Shown: positions 37,301 through 46,133 of the stretch, piece after piece | Layout: every line of letters begins with the position of its first letter | How positions within the stretch are numbered: position 1 is the first letter of the stretch | Made by a program: the position numbers and the translations under genes | Notes under the pieces: generated by a model | What the model saw: only the letters and a program-made list of their open reading frames with translations | Database searches by the model: none | What the model was told of the DNA's origin: nothing | Assembly (NCBI RefSeq): GCF_038024065.1 | Contig: NZ_CP150667.1 | Location: 2,425,501-2,489,500, forward strand | Direction of reading: 5' to 3' | Length of the DNA stretch: 64,000 nucleotides | Origin: Polaribacter sejongensis | Lineage (GTDB): Bacteria; Bacteroidota; Bacteroidia; Flavobacteriales; Flavobacteriaceae

Positions 37301-38116
37301 TTGCTAGCCAGAGCTATTCATAATACTAGTTTACGTAACAATAAGCCATTAATTAAAGTAAATTGTTCTGCAATTCCTAGAGAACTAATTGAAAGTGAAT
37401 TGTTCGGACATAAAAAAGGGTCTTTTACAGGTGCAATTAGTGATAAAATAGGAAAATTTGAATTAGCAGATAAAGGAACTTTGTTTTTAGATGAAATAGG
37501 AGAGCTACCATTAGATATGCAACCTAAAATATTAAGATTTTTACAAGAGGGAGAAATTGAAGTTGTTGGTGGCACCACAGGATTAAAAAAATTAGATGTT
37601 AGAGTTATTGCTGCTACCAATCGAAATCTAAAAGACGCTATTGAAAAAAAGGAGTTTAGGGAAGATTTATATTTCCGTTTAAATGTGTTTCCAATAGAAG
37701 TACCTCCTTTAAGAGGTAGAAAAGATGATATTCCTTTACTGATAGAACATTTTGTAGATAAATTTAATAAAGCTTACGGAAAAAGTATTAAGTATATTAC
37801 GGATGATGCAATGAGTCAGTTAAAAGCATATAAATGGCCCGGAAATATTAGAGAGTTAGAAAATCTAATTGAGCGAGCCTCTATTTTATCAAACACAGAT
37901 ACACTGGCTATCCCAGGTTTTGAGTCTTCTATACAAAAAGCAAAACCAATCAATAATAAAAACTTAAGTTTAGATGCTGTACAACGTAATCACATCATAC
38001 AAGTACTAGAACAATGTAAATGGAAAATTAGTGGACCTCATGGAGCTGCAGTTGTATTAAATTTAAAAGCAAGTACCTTACGCGATAGAATGACCAAACT
38101 GAACATAAAAAAATAA
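34394..38116 (+). CDS. Receiver-GAF-PAS sigma-54-dependent transcriptional activator
   Basis: This 1240-residue soluble regulator begins with a receiver domain (1-120: ILIVDDTFENLYLLRV, phospho-Asp in LIISDILMPIMDGY, K in FLRKPIDHDE). A coiled coil and GAF (about 190-345), PAS/PAC modules (about 345-710), a second GAF (about 735-870) and another coiled coil follow. The AAA+ domain has Walker A GESGTGKE near 961 and Walker B TLFLDEIGELP. Its sigma-54 contact loop reads GSFTGA, a tolerated variant of GAFTGA. A Fis-type helix-turn-helix (AAVVLNLKASTLRDRMTKLNIKK) ends the protein. It probably receives phosphate from a sensor such as the kinase upstream and activates sigma-54 promoters. A near-match promoter lies 150 nt downstream. 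Confidence 0.9.
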   Translation: MNKKTILIVDDTFENLYLLRVILKEEGYNVLEATNGSEGLEKLQKNSNVDLIISDILMPIMDGYLFCQACQKEKLFESIPFVFYTSTYTERSDEELGLKLGAAQFLRKPIDHDELLLTVNHIFNNKEEHEERVKKEKISENEVLKLYSERLINKLEQKSLDLGNEVLEREKAQKLLIHKNEILDLISVNTPLNEIFDQLLLNFQSIYPDYIGSISLLDEDGKHLNLESAPSLPISYSLAIKRLLIGKSAGSCGTAAFTKKPVIVADISTDKLWLDYKDLALKHHLKSCWSIPIFSKDKKVLGTFAIYSKHIKAPSLEDIHELNFTVNLVYIAIEKSLIEAEIKKKDESYIALIDQASDAIISYSLDGEIHLFNKATYINLSYTKSEFLKLKIQDLIVGDFMHKAKNHNKLLLGEAVIFARKLKRKDRSLLDVEVSAKLQKDGKILAIARDVTKRKEAERKLKESEYYLRQSQTVANIGSYVLDLNTGIWEGSAVLNNIFGFPESYVKTIESWSHLIHPDEKDEMLNYFKKGIGSNVRFNKEYRLLKPNTKEEIWIHGIGEWIFDKEGNAIKLIGTMQDITERRKAETDLKLAKEFNDKLVMSMQEGLLILDMSGNIIKVNDSLCKLLGYSKKELIGLEFPHPFSNLENYDKIQELKEKVAKEEAPFFQLELVRKNGTPFLASFLSGTIKNDNGDVIAIFTTIKDISEEEKAKRVLEDNAKKSLERKNVIIELASLVGSDYKDALNKITALSAKTLNIERGSIHKFNKQKTAMICEKLYTRKSDDFESGQVLSKIGNERFFDTLIKNTIVTASHALTHELSAGFLKDYLIPLNIKSKLSIPIQGIDEVYGILCFEEVDNTHLWTTDEEEFATSIANLVSLMIQSAERKLAEKSSVLANNQLTIANKELHRLRNQLEQENVYLRNELDLVFNYEEMIYGSNEFSNVLTEVEKVAPTNATVLLLGESGTGKELLARAIHNTSLRNNKPLIKVNCSAIPRELIESELFGHKKGSFTGAISDKIGKFELADKGTLFLDEIGELPLDMQPKILRFLQEGEIEVVGGTTGLKKLDVRVIAATNRNLKDAIEKKEFREDLYFRLNVFPIEVPPLRGRKDDIPLLIEHFVDKFNKAYGKSIKYITDDAMSQLKAYKWPGNIRELENLIERASILSNTDTLAIPGFESSIQKAKPINNKNLSLDAVQRNHIIQVLEQCKWKISGPHGAAVVLNLKASTLRDRMTKLNIKK

Positions 38117-38122
38117 ATAAAA

Positions 38123-38196
38123 TTAACGGAATACCGTGAATAAATGCATCTCATCTAAAACCTACACGGTATAGCAATTTTACCTTTATCCGTTAA
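38123..38196. promoter_or_regulatory. Nested palindrome containing ACGG-N4-CCGT
   Basis: Outer arms are TTAACGG (38123-38129) and CCGTTAA (38190-38196). Inner arms are ATACCGTG (38131-38138) and CACGGTAT (38165-38172). The left side itself holds ACGG-AATA-CCGT. The same motif recurs at 42282-42293, behind the two-gene cassette. It may be an operator, a recombination site or the structured 3' end of the activator mRNA. Confidence 0.55.
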
Positions 38197-38264
38197 AAAA
38201 CAAATAACACCCACAAACAACTGAAAATCATTATTTTGTGTTTTTTTTTGTTTTTAAATGATTT

Positions 38265-38280
38265 TTGGCATTTAAATTGA
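38265..38280 (+). promoter_or_regulatory. Sigma-54-like promoter (-24/-12)
   Basis: TTGGCATTTAAATTGA keeps GG at -24, exact 10-nt spacing, and GA where the -12 GC is expected (consensus TGGCAC-N5-TTGC). It lies about 340 nt before the secreted-protein gene at 38624 and 150 nt behind a sigma-54 activator gene. One -12 base deviates and the 5' leader would be long. Apart from this and the palindrome I see nothing definite in 38117-38623. Confidence 0.4.
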
Positions 38281-38623
38281 AATCTGTTTTTAAAACATAA
38301 TAATAACAATGGAAAACTATTGGTTTTAATACTTCCTTTAATTTTCTAGCTAATAAATCAAAAAATGAAGAAGGAAGTGCTTTGATACACTTTCTTTGTT
38401 AATTCTTATTATTTAATCCCCCATTTTTATTCCTTCAAAATTTTATGCAAACATCAATTCCCCCAGATGCAGTTTTTAAAAACCTTTTAAGCTGCAGTGC
38501 GCTATTATACTAACTACAACACAGTATATAACTAGCTTAACTAATTTATGGTAAAACCTTTTTTACTATAAATTAACTATGGCAATCTGCCATACATAGT
38601 ACTAACCCCCAACCCCCTAATCC

Positions 38624-40597
38624 ATGAGAAGTAAACACTTTCTTTTTTACTGCCTGCTTCTATTTAACTTTTTATGCAGTTATGCACAAATAGTAAATAA
38701 AGGCATATTGCAGATTACAGCATCTACAGATGTGTATTTTAAAAACGAATACACGAATAAAAGTACTGGAACCCACAAAAGCAACGGAAACCTTTATTTA
38801 AACAATAATTTTATAAATAACGGAACCACGACATCCGCATCAGGAACCACGTATTTTAAAAGCATCACAAACCCATTAGTAACTATTTCGGGTACTTCAA
38901 AAGCTATTAATTTTAATAATCTAGAAATAGATATAACAGCGACAAATACAAAAGGAGTATCTGTAGCAGATGGTTTTGCTTTAAATATAGTGAACTCCTT
39001 AAATTTAAGGAGTGGAGATGTTCGGTTAACTGGTGAAGCCCAACTTATTCAAACACATGTAGGTGCAGACGCAAATACAATAGGCTCTGGTAAGGTTTTA
39101 ATAGACCAACAAGGATACGCCTCGGCTTATAAGTTTAATTACTGGTCGTCACCAATAAATAATAGTGGTGTATTTTCTTTAGTAAGTGGCAAGTTTGATG
39201 GTACAGATGCTAGTATTAATCCATTTAATCCGCAGGAAATGTTATTTAGCTCTGGTTCACCATACAATGGCTCACCATCGGTAGTCGATGGTAGCAATAA
39301 CGTCAACACTGCATTGACCATAAACACCAGATGGATTTATAAATACTTACAAAGCGGTGGCTGGGTTTCTTTAAATAATAATAGTGGTTTAAATCCTGGT
39401 GAAGGCTATATTATGAAAGGAACAAATACGCTTTTGGTAGATCAAAATTACACCTATTATGGCGCACCAAATAATGGCGAGTATATAGTGCCAATAAATT
39501 CTGGAGAAGAATCTTTGTTAGGCAACCCATATCCTTCTGCTTTAGATGCAGATCAATTTATTAATGATAACATATTGCTTTTTGATACGCTTTATTTTTG
39601 GGTAGATGGAGGTTCAACCTCACATAATAAAACAACTTATTTAGGTGGTTATGCTATGCGTAATTTATCTGGAGGCACACCTCCATCGATTGCATTATCG
39701 TCCCCAGGAGGTTTAGGTAATTCCTCTAGTGTAGCACCACCTTCACAATATGTATCAGTAGCTCAAGGTTTTTTTGTTTCTGGCTATGCAAACGGGTCTA
39801 TTGTTTTTAATAATTCGCAAAGGGCATTTAAAACAGAATCTTCAGAAGATGCCCATTTTTATAGAGCTGATGACACAGAAGTAAATACAAAAGAAAATAA
39901 AGCGATTGGTGCTGATAATCAATACATCAGATTAGGCTATCAAGATCCCGAAGGATTTCATAGACAATTACTTTTGGCTTTTTTACCAGATACTAGTGCA
40001 GATATTCACTATAATTTTGGCTATGATGCCATAATAATTGACAACAGAGCAGACGATCTATTTTTTGTAATTGACAACGACTTAAATAATACGTTCGCTA
40101 TTCAAGGTGTTCATAATTTTAATAAAGCATTAGAGTTTCCTTTAGGATTATTTATTTCGGAAACTGGTTCTCATGAAATTATGATTGATGAAGTAGATAA
40201 TTTTGAAAACACCATTTATTTAAAAGACAATGTTTTAAACACTACACATAATTTAAGCGATTCCAACTTTCAAGTGAATTTACCAATAGGAGAGTATTTA
40301 GATAGGTACTCTTTAGTTTTTTTACCCCAAGAATCTTTATCGGTTTCCGATGATAAACTCTTGAGTATAGGTGTTTTTTATGATGGTAATAAACACATTG
40401 TACTGAATAATACCGCTAGAGTTAAAATAGAAAGCATAAAAATATTCAACGTTCTAGGGCAAGAAGTTTTAGGCAGAAATAAAAATCTAAACAATAAAGA
40501 TAAGCTGCAAATACCGTTTAACCAAAGCAAAGGAATTTATATAGCAAATATAAAAACGAGTAACGGCAAATTAACTAAAAAAATATTAAATTATTAA
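38624..40597 (+). CDS. T9SS-secreted surface protein with type A sorting domain
   Basis: This 657-residue protein has a Sec signal peptide (FLFYCLLLFNFLCSYAQ, cleavage near residue 22). The C-terminal 80 residues form a type A T9SS sorting domain (IKIFNVLGQEVLGR ... GIYIANIKTSNGKLTKKIL). The body starts with repeated beta strands rich in Asn/Thr. From about residue 135 there is a module with IQTHVG, KFNYWSSPI, LLGNPYPSALDA, GGYAMRNLSGG, AQGFFVSG and [10 protein letters not shown], matching the C-terminal third of the 1591-residue protein at 55656. It is expected on the cell surface. The gene at 40600 follows after 2 nt. Confidence 0.85.
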   Translation: MRSKHFLFYCLLLFNFLCSYAQIVNKGILQITASTDVYFKNEYTNKSTGTHKSNGNLYLNNNFINNGTTTSASGTTYFKSITNPLVTISGTSKAINFNNLEIDITATNTKGVSVADGFALNIVNSLNLRSGDVRLTGEAQLIQTHVGADANTIGSGKVLIDQQGYASAYKFNYWSSPINNSGVFSLVSGKFDGTDASINPFNPQEMLFSSGSPYNGSPSVVDGSNNVNTALTINTRWIYKYLQSGGWVSLNNNSGLNPGEGYIMKGTNTLLVDQNYTYYGAPNNGEYIVPINSGEESLLGNPYPSALDADQFINDNILLFDTLYFWVDGGSTSHNKTTYLGGYAMRNLSGGTPPSIALSSPGGLGNSSSVAPPSQYVSVAQGFFVSGYANGSIVFNNSQRAFKTESSEDAHFYRADDTEVNTKENKAIGADNQYIRLGYQDPEGFHRQLLLAFLPDTSADIHYNFGYDAIIIDNRADDLFFVIDNDLNNTFAIQGVHNFNKALEFPLGLFISETGSHEIMIDEVDNFENTIYLKDNVLNTTHNLSDSNFQVNLPIGEYLDRYSLVFLPQESLSVSDDKLLSIGVFYDGNKHIVLNNTARVKIESIKIFNVLGQEVLGRNKNLNNKDKLQIPFNQSKGIYIANIKTSNGKLTKKILNY

Positions 40598-40599
40598 TT

Positions 40600-42069
40600 A
40601 TGAAAAATTTAAACTTAAAAATAGCCATATTAACAATAATAACGGTTATTAGCTTTAACTATAACGCCTTCTCTCAAGTTGGTATAGGTACAGTAACACC
40701 AGACGCTTCCTCTATGTTAGATATTAGTTCTACAGAAAAGGGTATGTTAGCACCAAGAATGACAACAGCAGAAAGAGTAGCAATAACAACCCCTGCTAAT
40801 GGTTTGTTAGTCTACGATATTTCTGAAAATGCATTTTATTTTTATCAATCAAGTACTTGGGTAAAAATGAAGTCAGAGTCGGCTTCTAGAGTAAATCATA
40901 AAATAATCAAATCTGCAGCAGACTTAAGCGAAGAACTTGCAGCTGGCAGCGGCAATAAGTATTTATTAACCACCAATACATTATATGAAATAAACGGAAC
41001 AGTTACTTTAGCACATTCCATCGATTTAAATAATGCCTATTTAATTGGTTTAGATACTAATGAAGATATATTAGTAAATTCTGGAGGAACTATGTTTGTA
41101 AGTTCTAAGGGAGGAACAATAAAAAGCTTAACGCTAAAGGCTTCTGGAGGAACTATTTTTAATATGACAGGTAATAGCACTTATAGTTTTGTTTTTAGAG
41201 ATTCTATTGTTGTTAATTCTGCTTCTATAGGTACTATTGATGGCTATGGACTCGTATTTTTTAGTATCGTTCAGTTTTCTGGAAATACCACAGGAATAAC
41301 ATATAGTAATATTTCAGATTTGTTATTAAGTAATATTGGTTGGTTCTCTAACAACTCAGGAACCTATGAAACATTAACGGGAACTTTTGACATTGTAGAA
41401 AAACAAGGTGGATTTTCAGAGTTAAATGGAGCTGCTATTGGTTTAGATGTGAGTTCTAATCCCACAGTAGGGAAAGGTATATTAACAGGTGCCAGTTTTA
41501 GTGGTACTAGTACTCAATATGTAAAAAAATATACCGTTGGGTCTTATTCAGGATATAGTTTTAATAATGCATGGACCGTAGATTGCCCTGGGTTACCTGT
41601 AGAATCAGACCAAGTGGCATCTGGTAATATTTATTATAACGGAAGTATTACTAATGGATTTGGGCAAAGCCTATCTAATTATATCCCAATAAATTTGTCA
41701 GGAAATAGTAGTACAAACTCAACAACTGCAGTTAATTTATTAAGAATGTCTTCTCCTCAAGATAATAGATTAACCTATTTAGGACAAAAAACAAGAACGT
41801 TTCAAATAAATGCAACTCTGTCTGTTAGAGGTGATAATAGTATTGGTAATTATTATGCATTTTTTATTAGAAAAAATGGTTCAGAAACTTTAACGGAAAC
41901 AAATACTTTAATGCGTGTTAATAATACATCAGATATTTCTAGTAACGCTATTTCCGGTACTGTAAAGCTAGCTCCAAATGACTATATAGAAATTTGGGGA
42001 AAACGACTAACTGGAAGTACTGGTAATACTTTAATATCAATATTTTCTTTAAATATGAATATCAAATAA
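40600..42069 (+). CDS. Secreted beta-rich protein with VGIGTTTP-type N-terminus
   Basis: This 489-residue protein has a signal peptide (ILTIITVISFNYNAFSQ) and begins its mature part with VGIGTVTPDASSMLDISSTE and LAPRMTTAERVAI, a motif common at the start of flavobacterial fibre-like exported proteins. From residue 110 the sequence is strand- and turn-rich (GGTMFVSSKGGTIKSLTLKASGG), suggesting a beta-helix or stalk. No T9SS sorting domain is present, so retention may depend on the upstream partner. The 2-nt spacing to that gene indicates co-translation. Confidence 0.75.
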   Translation: MKNLNLKIAILTIITVISFNYNAFSQVGIGTVTPDASSMLDISSTEKGMLAPRMTTAERVAITTPANGLLVYDISENAFYFYQSSTWVKMKSESASRVNHKIIKSAADLSEELAAGSGNKYLLTTNTLYEINGTVTLAHSIDLNNAYLIGLDTNEDILVNSGGTMFVSSKGGTIKSLTLKASGGTIFNMTGNSTYSFVFRDSIVVNSASIGTIDGYGLVFFSIVQFSGNTTGITYSNISDLLLSNIGWFSNNSGTYETLTGTFDIVEKQGGFSELNGAAIGLDVSSNPTVGKGILTGASFSGTSTQYVKKYTVGSYSGYSFNNAWTVDCPGLPVESDQVASGNIYYNGSITNGFGQSLSNYIPINLSGNSSTNSTTAVNLLRMSSPQDNRLTYLGQKTRTFQINATLSVRGDNSIGNYYAFFIRKNGSETLTETNTLMRVNNTSDISSNAISGTVKLAPNDYIEIWGKRLTGSTGNTLISIFSLNMNIK

Positions 42070-42093
42070 AGTAGTAGTTCCTTAGTGTAAAGT

Positions 42094-42131
42094 ATCTTCT
42101 ATTTTAAAAATAAAATAGAAGATGTTTTTTT
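42094..42131 (+). terminator. Terminator of the secreted-protein cassette
   Basis: ATCTTCTATTTTA and TAAAATAGAAGAT form a perfect 13-bp stem with an AAAA loop, followed by G and seven Ts. It ends the two-gene unit 25 nt after the stop. Confidence 0.88.
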
Positions 42132-42278
42132 AGTTTTAGATAAGTGTAAACTTGACTTCTAAATTTACAAGACAATCATTTATATTTATATTATTACCTC
42201 AAAAATATTACTAATTTAGATCTGCTTCGGCTTGGGTGGTACTTATAATTTATTTGAGTGTTTTAAGTTTATAAGAAA

Positions 42279-42293
42279 TTAACGGTATACCGT
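42279..42293. promoter_or_regulatory. ACGGTATACCGT perfect palindrome
   Basis: The 12-bp palindrome ACGGTATACCGT sits in a TTAACGG context identical to the one at 38123. It lies 210 nt beyond the cassette end with no obvious downstream gene until 42989. Confidence 0.5.
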
Positions 42294-42526
42294 CAGTCAA
42301 CTCTTTTTGTACTCAAATTGTACAATATATTGTTATCTAGTAGTTCTAAAAACTTTAAAACCTAAGAAACGAAACAACAAGTGCTTATAAATAGTTTTTT
42401 GCATTTCTATTGGCATTAGCTTACAAGAATACAAGGGCATAGCAAAAAGCACTAATAATATAAGTATATCCTAGAATAGTAATAAAATTTTTTTAATCGC
42501 AGTTAGGCCCCCAAACCTATTTAACA

Positions 42527-42558
42527 AAAAATCCCGATTCAATTGAATCGGGATTTTT
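42527..42558. terminator. Bidirectional terminator-like perfect palindrome
   Basis: AAAAATCCCGATTCAA and TTGAATCGGGATTTTT form a perfect 32-bp palindrome with A/T flanks. It is strong enough to isolate the cassette from the decayed PLP gene copy. I recognise no gene in 42132-42526 for it to serve. Confidence 0.75.
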
Positions 42559-42704
42559 ATTTTTACTGACATTTGAAATCACGTAATTAAAAGAGGTAAT
42601 CTAAAAAAAGGTCAACCTATACACATATATTATAGTCTTATAGACGGATAATCTTAAGGATATGGAAATCATTAAAGATTGAACCTAGATCAGAATAATG
42701 CTCT

Positions 42705-42897
42705 TAATTCAACAATTCTGGATTGTTAAGAATCAATTCTATCTTTTTTATTATTACAGTAATTTCATTCATTTGTGCTTCTATATTTCTAAAGAAGCTC
42801 CTTTAAACTTATTAGAAAGGCCTGAGTTTAACAACGAGTAGAGTCTTTTTTACTTTATCTACAGAAAGTGCTTCTTTATTTTTAAATAACAAAAAAC
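42705..42897 (-). pseudogene. Decayed duplicate of the 3' end of the PLP-enzyme gene
   Basis: The DNA closely follows the 3' end of the gene at 43774-45846. Both share AATTCTGGA, TTAAGAATCAATTCTAT and TTTGTGCTTCTATATTTCTAAA-like text, then GAAGCTCCTTTAAACTTATT and AAAGTGCTTCTTTATTTTTAA. About 150 bp of the original between these blocks is missing and the frame is broken. It is in the same orientation, with the HemG-like gene between the two copies, so this is a partial tandem duplication now under decay. Confidence 0.8.
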
Positions 42898-42988
42898 TCC
42901 ACTGAATTTTGTAAATTAGTAGTCTGTAAAACAGGAACATTTTGCTGTAATAAAGTAATAATTAAAAGCAAAGTGGCAAAAGAATGTT

Positions 42989-43543
42989 ATGGAAAGAAAA
43001 ATCGGAATTATTTACTCTTCTATAGACGGACAAACAAAAAAAATTTGTGAAGAACTAAGTGCTCATTTCAAGAAAGATCAAATAAAATCAGTACTATTTT
43101 CAATTGAGAATTTTAATGGTAATTTACCTGAATTTGACACTTTAATAATTGGAGCAAGCATTAGATACGGAAAACACAACAAACAAGTTTATGACTTTAT
43201 CTTAAAAAACAAAGCGCAGCTTAAAGAGGTAAAAACGGCTTTTTTCTCCGTTAATTTGGTTGCAAGAAAAGAAGATAAAAATACTCCTTCTACAAATCCT
43301 TATCTCATTAAATTTATAAAAGAGATAAACTGGACTCCTGATTTATTAGAAGTGTTTGCCGGAAAATTAGATTATAAATCATATTCATTAATTGACAGGA
43401 TTATGATTAAATTAATTATGAGATTAACTGATGGGCCTACAAAATCTAAAGAACCAATAGAATTTACAAACTGGAAAAAAGTAAACGATTTTGGTATTAA
43501 AATAAGTCAGGGTTATAAAAATATTACCAACTTAACTATTTAA
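42989..43543 (+). CDS. hemG: Flavodoxin-like protoporphyrinogen IX dehydrogenase (HemG family)
   Basis: This 184-residue flavodoxin-fold protein has the FMN phosphate loop YSSIDGQTKKI at the N-terminus and LIIGASIRYGKHNKQVYDF in the middle. FFSVNLVARKEDKNTPSTNPYLIKF is the insertion typical of HemG, which uses menaquinone to oxidise protoporphyrinogen in heme synthesis. IDRIMIKLIMRLTDGPT and FTNWKKVNDFG also follow the family. A plain flavodoxin domain protein is the alternative. It lies between the PLP-enzyme gene and its decayed duplicate, reading opposite to both. Confidence 0.85.
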   Translation: MERKIGIIYSSIDGQTKKICEELSAHFKKDQIKSVLFSIENFNGNLPEFDTLIIGASIRYGKHNKQVYDFILKNKAQLKEVKTAFFSVNLVARKEDKNTPSTNPYLIKFIKEINWTPDLLEVFAGKLDYKSYSLIDRIMIKLIMRLTDGPTKSKEPIEFTNWKKVNDFGIKISQGYKNITNLTI

Positions 43544-43617
43544 AGTCGCTTTAAAATACTTTTTTAGTTTTTGACTATTATAATTATAAAAACAACATGT
43601 CTCTCCGTAGCTTTTGA

Positions 43618-43702
43618 GTACTTTATTTTGGTTACAGAATGTCCTTCGACAAGCTCAGGAAGACATTTAGATTTTCAATTGATTTAGCGATGACAGAATA
43701 AA
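43618..43702. repeat. Probable dispersed repeat fragment
   Basis: The segment contains GTCCTTCGACAAGCTCAGGA followed by AGACATT, text typical of flavobacterial intergenic repeats and also partly present inside the repeat at 25214. It lies between the convergent HemG-like and PLP-enzyme genes, where no ordinary terminator is visible. Confidence 0.4.
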
Positions 43703-43773
43703 GTTAAATTGGTACAACAAACACATTACCCTGTAAGTTTAATCACAAAGTAATGGTTTAATACATTAAAAAA

Positions 43774-45846
43774 TTATTTCAATAATTCTGGAGTATTAAG
43801 AATCAATTCTATTTTTTTGATAATTACAGTAATCTGACTCAATTGTGCTTCAATATTTCTAAAATAAAGACTGATATCTCTATTTACCCAACTTTCAGAA
43901 ATTACTCTAGCACCTAAGCTAATTCTTAAAACTGCACTCTGTATATCGTCTTCAAACTTTACGTTTACGGCCTGCCCAATATGACATTTTTGTGCTGCAA
44001 GTCTTACAACTTCTAAAGGAGCTCCTTCAAATTTATTGGAAAGATCAGAATTTAAAAGTGTATAAAGTTTCTTTACCTTATCCACAGGTAAAACTTCTTT
44101 ATTTTTAAGTATGAAAAAAGGAAAAATAGTTCGGATATTTCTTATTCCAAATTCTTCGTTATTATTTGTATTTAAATTAGACTCATAACCATAAACAGGT
44201 TCTAAGAAAGCAGCCTCTTTAATAGAATCTTCTACAAAATTACAAAACATTTCTATCCCCATATTTCTATATAAAATAGGTGTTTTATAATATCTTTCCA
44301 TCTCTACAATTGCAGCATTCCAACGCATATAAGATCCATAATTAAATCCGTCCGATAATTCTTTAGAACAAAACCAATTAACTGGCCAATCAGAATGATT
44401 AAAATATTGCGTTAATCCTTTAGGCAACTTCTTTTTGGCATCAGTAATTTGCTGACTCACACATTCCGGAAAAATTAATGCTCCAGAATACGGAGGTCCT
44501 GTAAAATATTTACTTCCAGTAATACTAACAATATATCCCTTATTTAAATAATTCTGAATGTCTGTAGGATCTAATCTTAACTGCGCAGCATCAATAATTA
44601 CTTGCAATGAAAGGTCTTTAAGATCATCTATTTCTTGCATCATTTTTACACTAGGTGACTGATACCCTAATTTAGAATGATCCATCACATGCAATACAAC
44701 CTGTCTTCCTAATTTATGAGTTTCTGTAATTGCGGTATAAACTTCTGCATCTAATTTTTCAGTTGATTTTAATGCTCCTTTTTCATCTCTAAACGGAATT
44801 TTAATCAAATCGACGTCTCTAAAACCTTCCAGTTTATCGCCTTTGTTTACTGGAAAATTTAAAGCTGTATTATTTTCGAAATGACATCCTTTTAATGCTG
44901 CTGGTACTCCACTACCCGTTTCATCTGAAGCAACTAAAATATGTGTAATTTCTTTGTCGGTAACAATTTGACTAATAGCTGCTATTTGAAGTGATGAATC
45001 TGTACCTGAAGGAGAAAAAATTATTTCGCAAGCGTCATTTAAAGTAAAAATTTTCCTCAAATTACTTTTTAATAATTCAGAAAATTCTATCGCACTTTCT
45101 TTAAATCCATTTTTTAAGCTATTCTTAATTAAAATACTTCTTGCTTTATCTGTTTTATCAAAAGCAAAATTAGAAACACTAGTTGCTGTAGAAGAGGCAA
45201 ACGTAAAAGCTTCTGGTCGTGGAAAAGGTCTGCAACCATATTTATTTAATAAAGCTATTTCATCAATATTTAATCTATGGTCTCCTCCATCCATTAACAA
45301 ATACTCTGTAGGTTTTGCAAGGTTATCAACAATAGGTTTCCAAGATTTTTCAAATATTTTATTTCCTGTATTTAATCCATGAAACGCTTCTAATTCTTCA
45401 TGCTCTAATAAAGATTCAGCACTTAAACTATCTTCATTTTTAATCAAATTAATTAAAAAATAATCAACATTTTCTAACTTTTCTTTATCCTCTTTAGGTA
45501 ATAACTTATAAAAAATTCTAGTTACTTCTAAGGCAGCAATATTACATAAAGAAGTATCTTTCTTCTCACTATCTAAAGACTTATACCAAAGCTGCCATTC
45601 TATTCCGTATCGTAAATAAACCAATGCCAAAACTGGGTTTCTTAGATATAAAGCACCAATTATTATCGATTCATTCGGAACAATTTTAAAAACTTTTGGT
45701 ACCGTATTAGAAGTAATAATATTAATGTTATTTATTTTTGGTACCGTATTAAATCTCTTTAAAACATGAACTAGATAATTAATATTTTCTTTTTCAAATA
45801 AAGAAGTTCTTTTATATTGATCTTCTATCGCTATATTATTTGTCAT
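43774..45846 (-). CDS. Large fold-type I PLP-dependent enzyme of unknown reaction
   Basis: This 690-residue protein is probably cytoplasmic. Residues from about 210 form a PLP fold-type I domain. SPSGTDSSLQIAAI (near 282) is the phosphate-side loop, HVMDHSKLGYQSPSV precedes VIIDAAQLRLD with the pyridine-binding Asp near 418, and ITGSKYFTGPPYSGAL holds the likely Schiff-base Lys near 445. These resemble class V aminotransferase/desulfurase-type sites, but the N-terminal 200 residues (ALYLRNPVLALVYLRYGIEWQLWY) match nothing I recognise, and the total is much longer than class V enzymes (about 400). There is no obvious biosynthetic neighbour. A partial duplicate of its 3' end lies at 42705. Confidence 0.7.
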   Translation of the reverse strand: MTNNIAIEDQYKRTSLFEKENINYLVHVLKRFNTVPKINNINIITSNTVPKVFKIVPNESIIIGALYLRNPVLALVYLRYGIEWQLWYKSLDSEKKDTSLCNIAALEVTRIFYKLLPKEDKEKLENVDYFLINLIKNEDSLSAESLLEHEELEAFHGLNTGNKIFEKSWKPIVDNLAKPTEYLLMDGGDHRLNIDEIALLNKYGCRPFPRPEAFTFASSTATSVSNFAFDKTDKARSILIKNSLKNGFKESAIEFSELLKSNLRKIFTLNDACEIIFSPSGTDSSLQIAAISQIVTDKEITHILVASDETGSGVPAALKGCHFENNTALNFPVNKGDKLEGFRDVDLIKIPFRDEKGALKSTEKLDAEVYTAITETHKLGRQVVLHVMDHSKLGYQSPSVKMMQEIDDLKDLSLQVIIDAAQLRLDPTDIQNYLNKGYIVSITGSKYFTGPPYSGALIFPECVSQQITDAKKKLPKGLTQYFNHSDWPVNWFCSKELSDGFNYGSYMRWNAAIVEMERYYKTPILYRNMGIEMFCNFVEDSIKEAAFLEPVYGYESNLNTNNNEEFGIRNIRTIFPFFILKNKEVLPVDKVKKLYTLLNSDLSNKFEGAPLEVVRLAAQKCHIGQAVNVKFEDDIQSAVLRISLGARVISESWVNRDISLYFRNIEAQLSQITVIIKKIELILNTPELLK

Positions 45847-46133
45847 AAGTGCTTTATTTTAAACGTTTATTACAACGTCGCTTTCTCTAATGAGAATGTT
45901 TTACGGATTATTTAATCTGTAAATATTTAGTATTTTTTCAGTTGCAAAACTCTGAAAAAAAAGGGTTAATTAATGAATTACTTTGTTAATTTTTTATTTA
46001 TATAAACTGCAATACCACAGAACTGTCTCAGTTTTTAACTCTGTATTATTAAATCAATTACAAAAAGAGACTGTATAGGTTTCTAACCAGAAATAATTAG
46101 CTTTTAAAATCAATCATTTTACACAGTTACATT

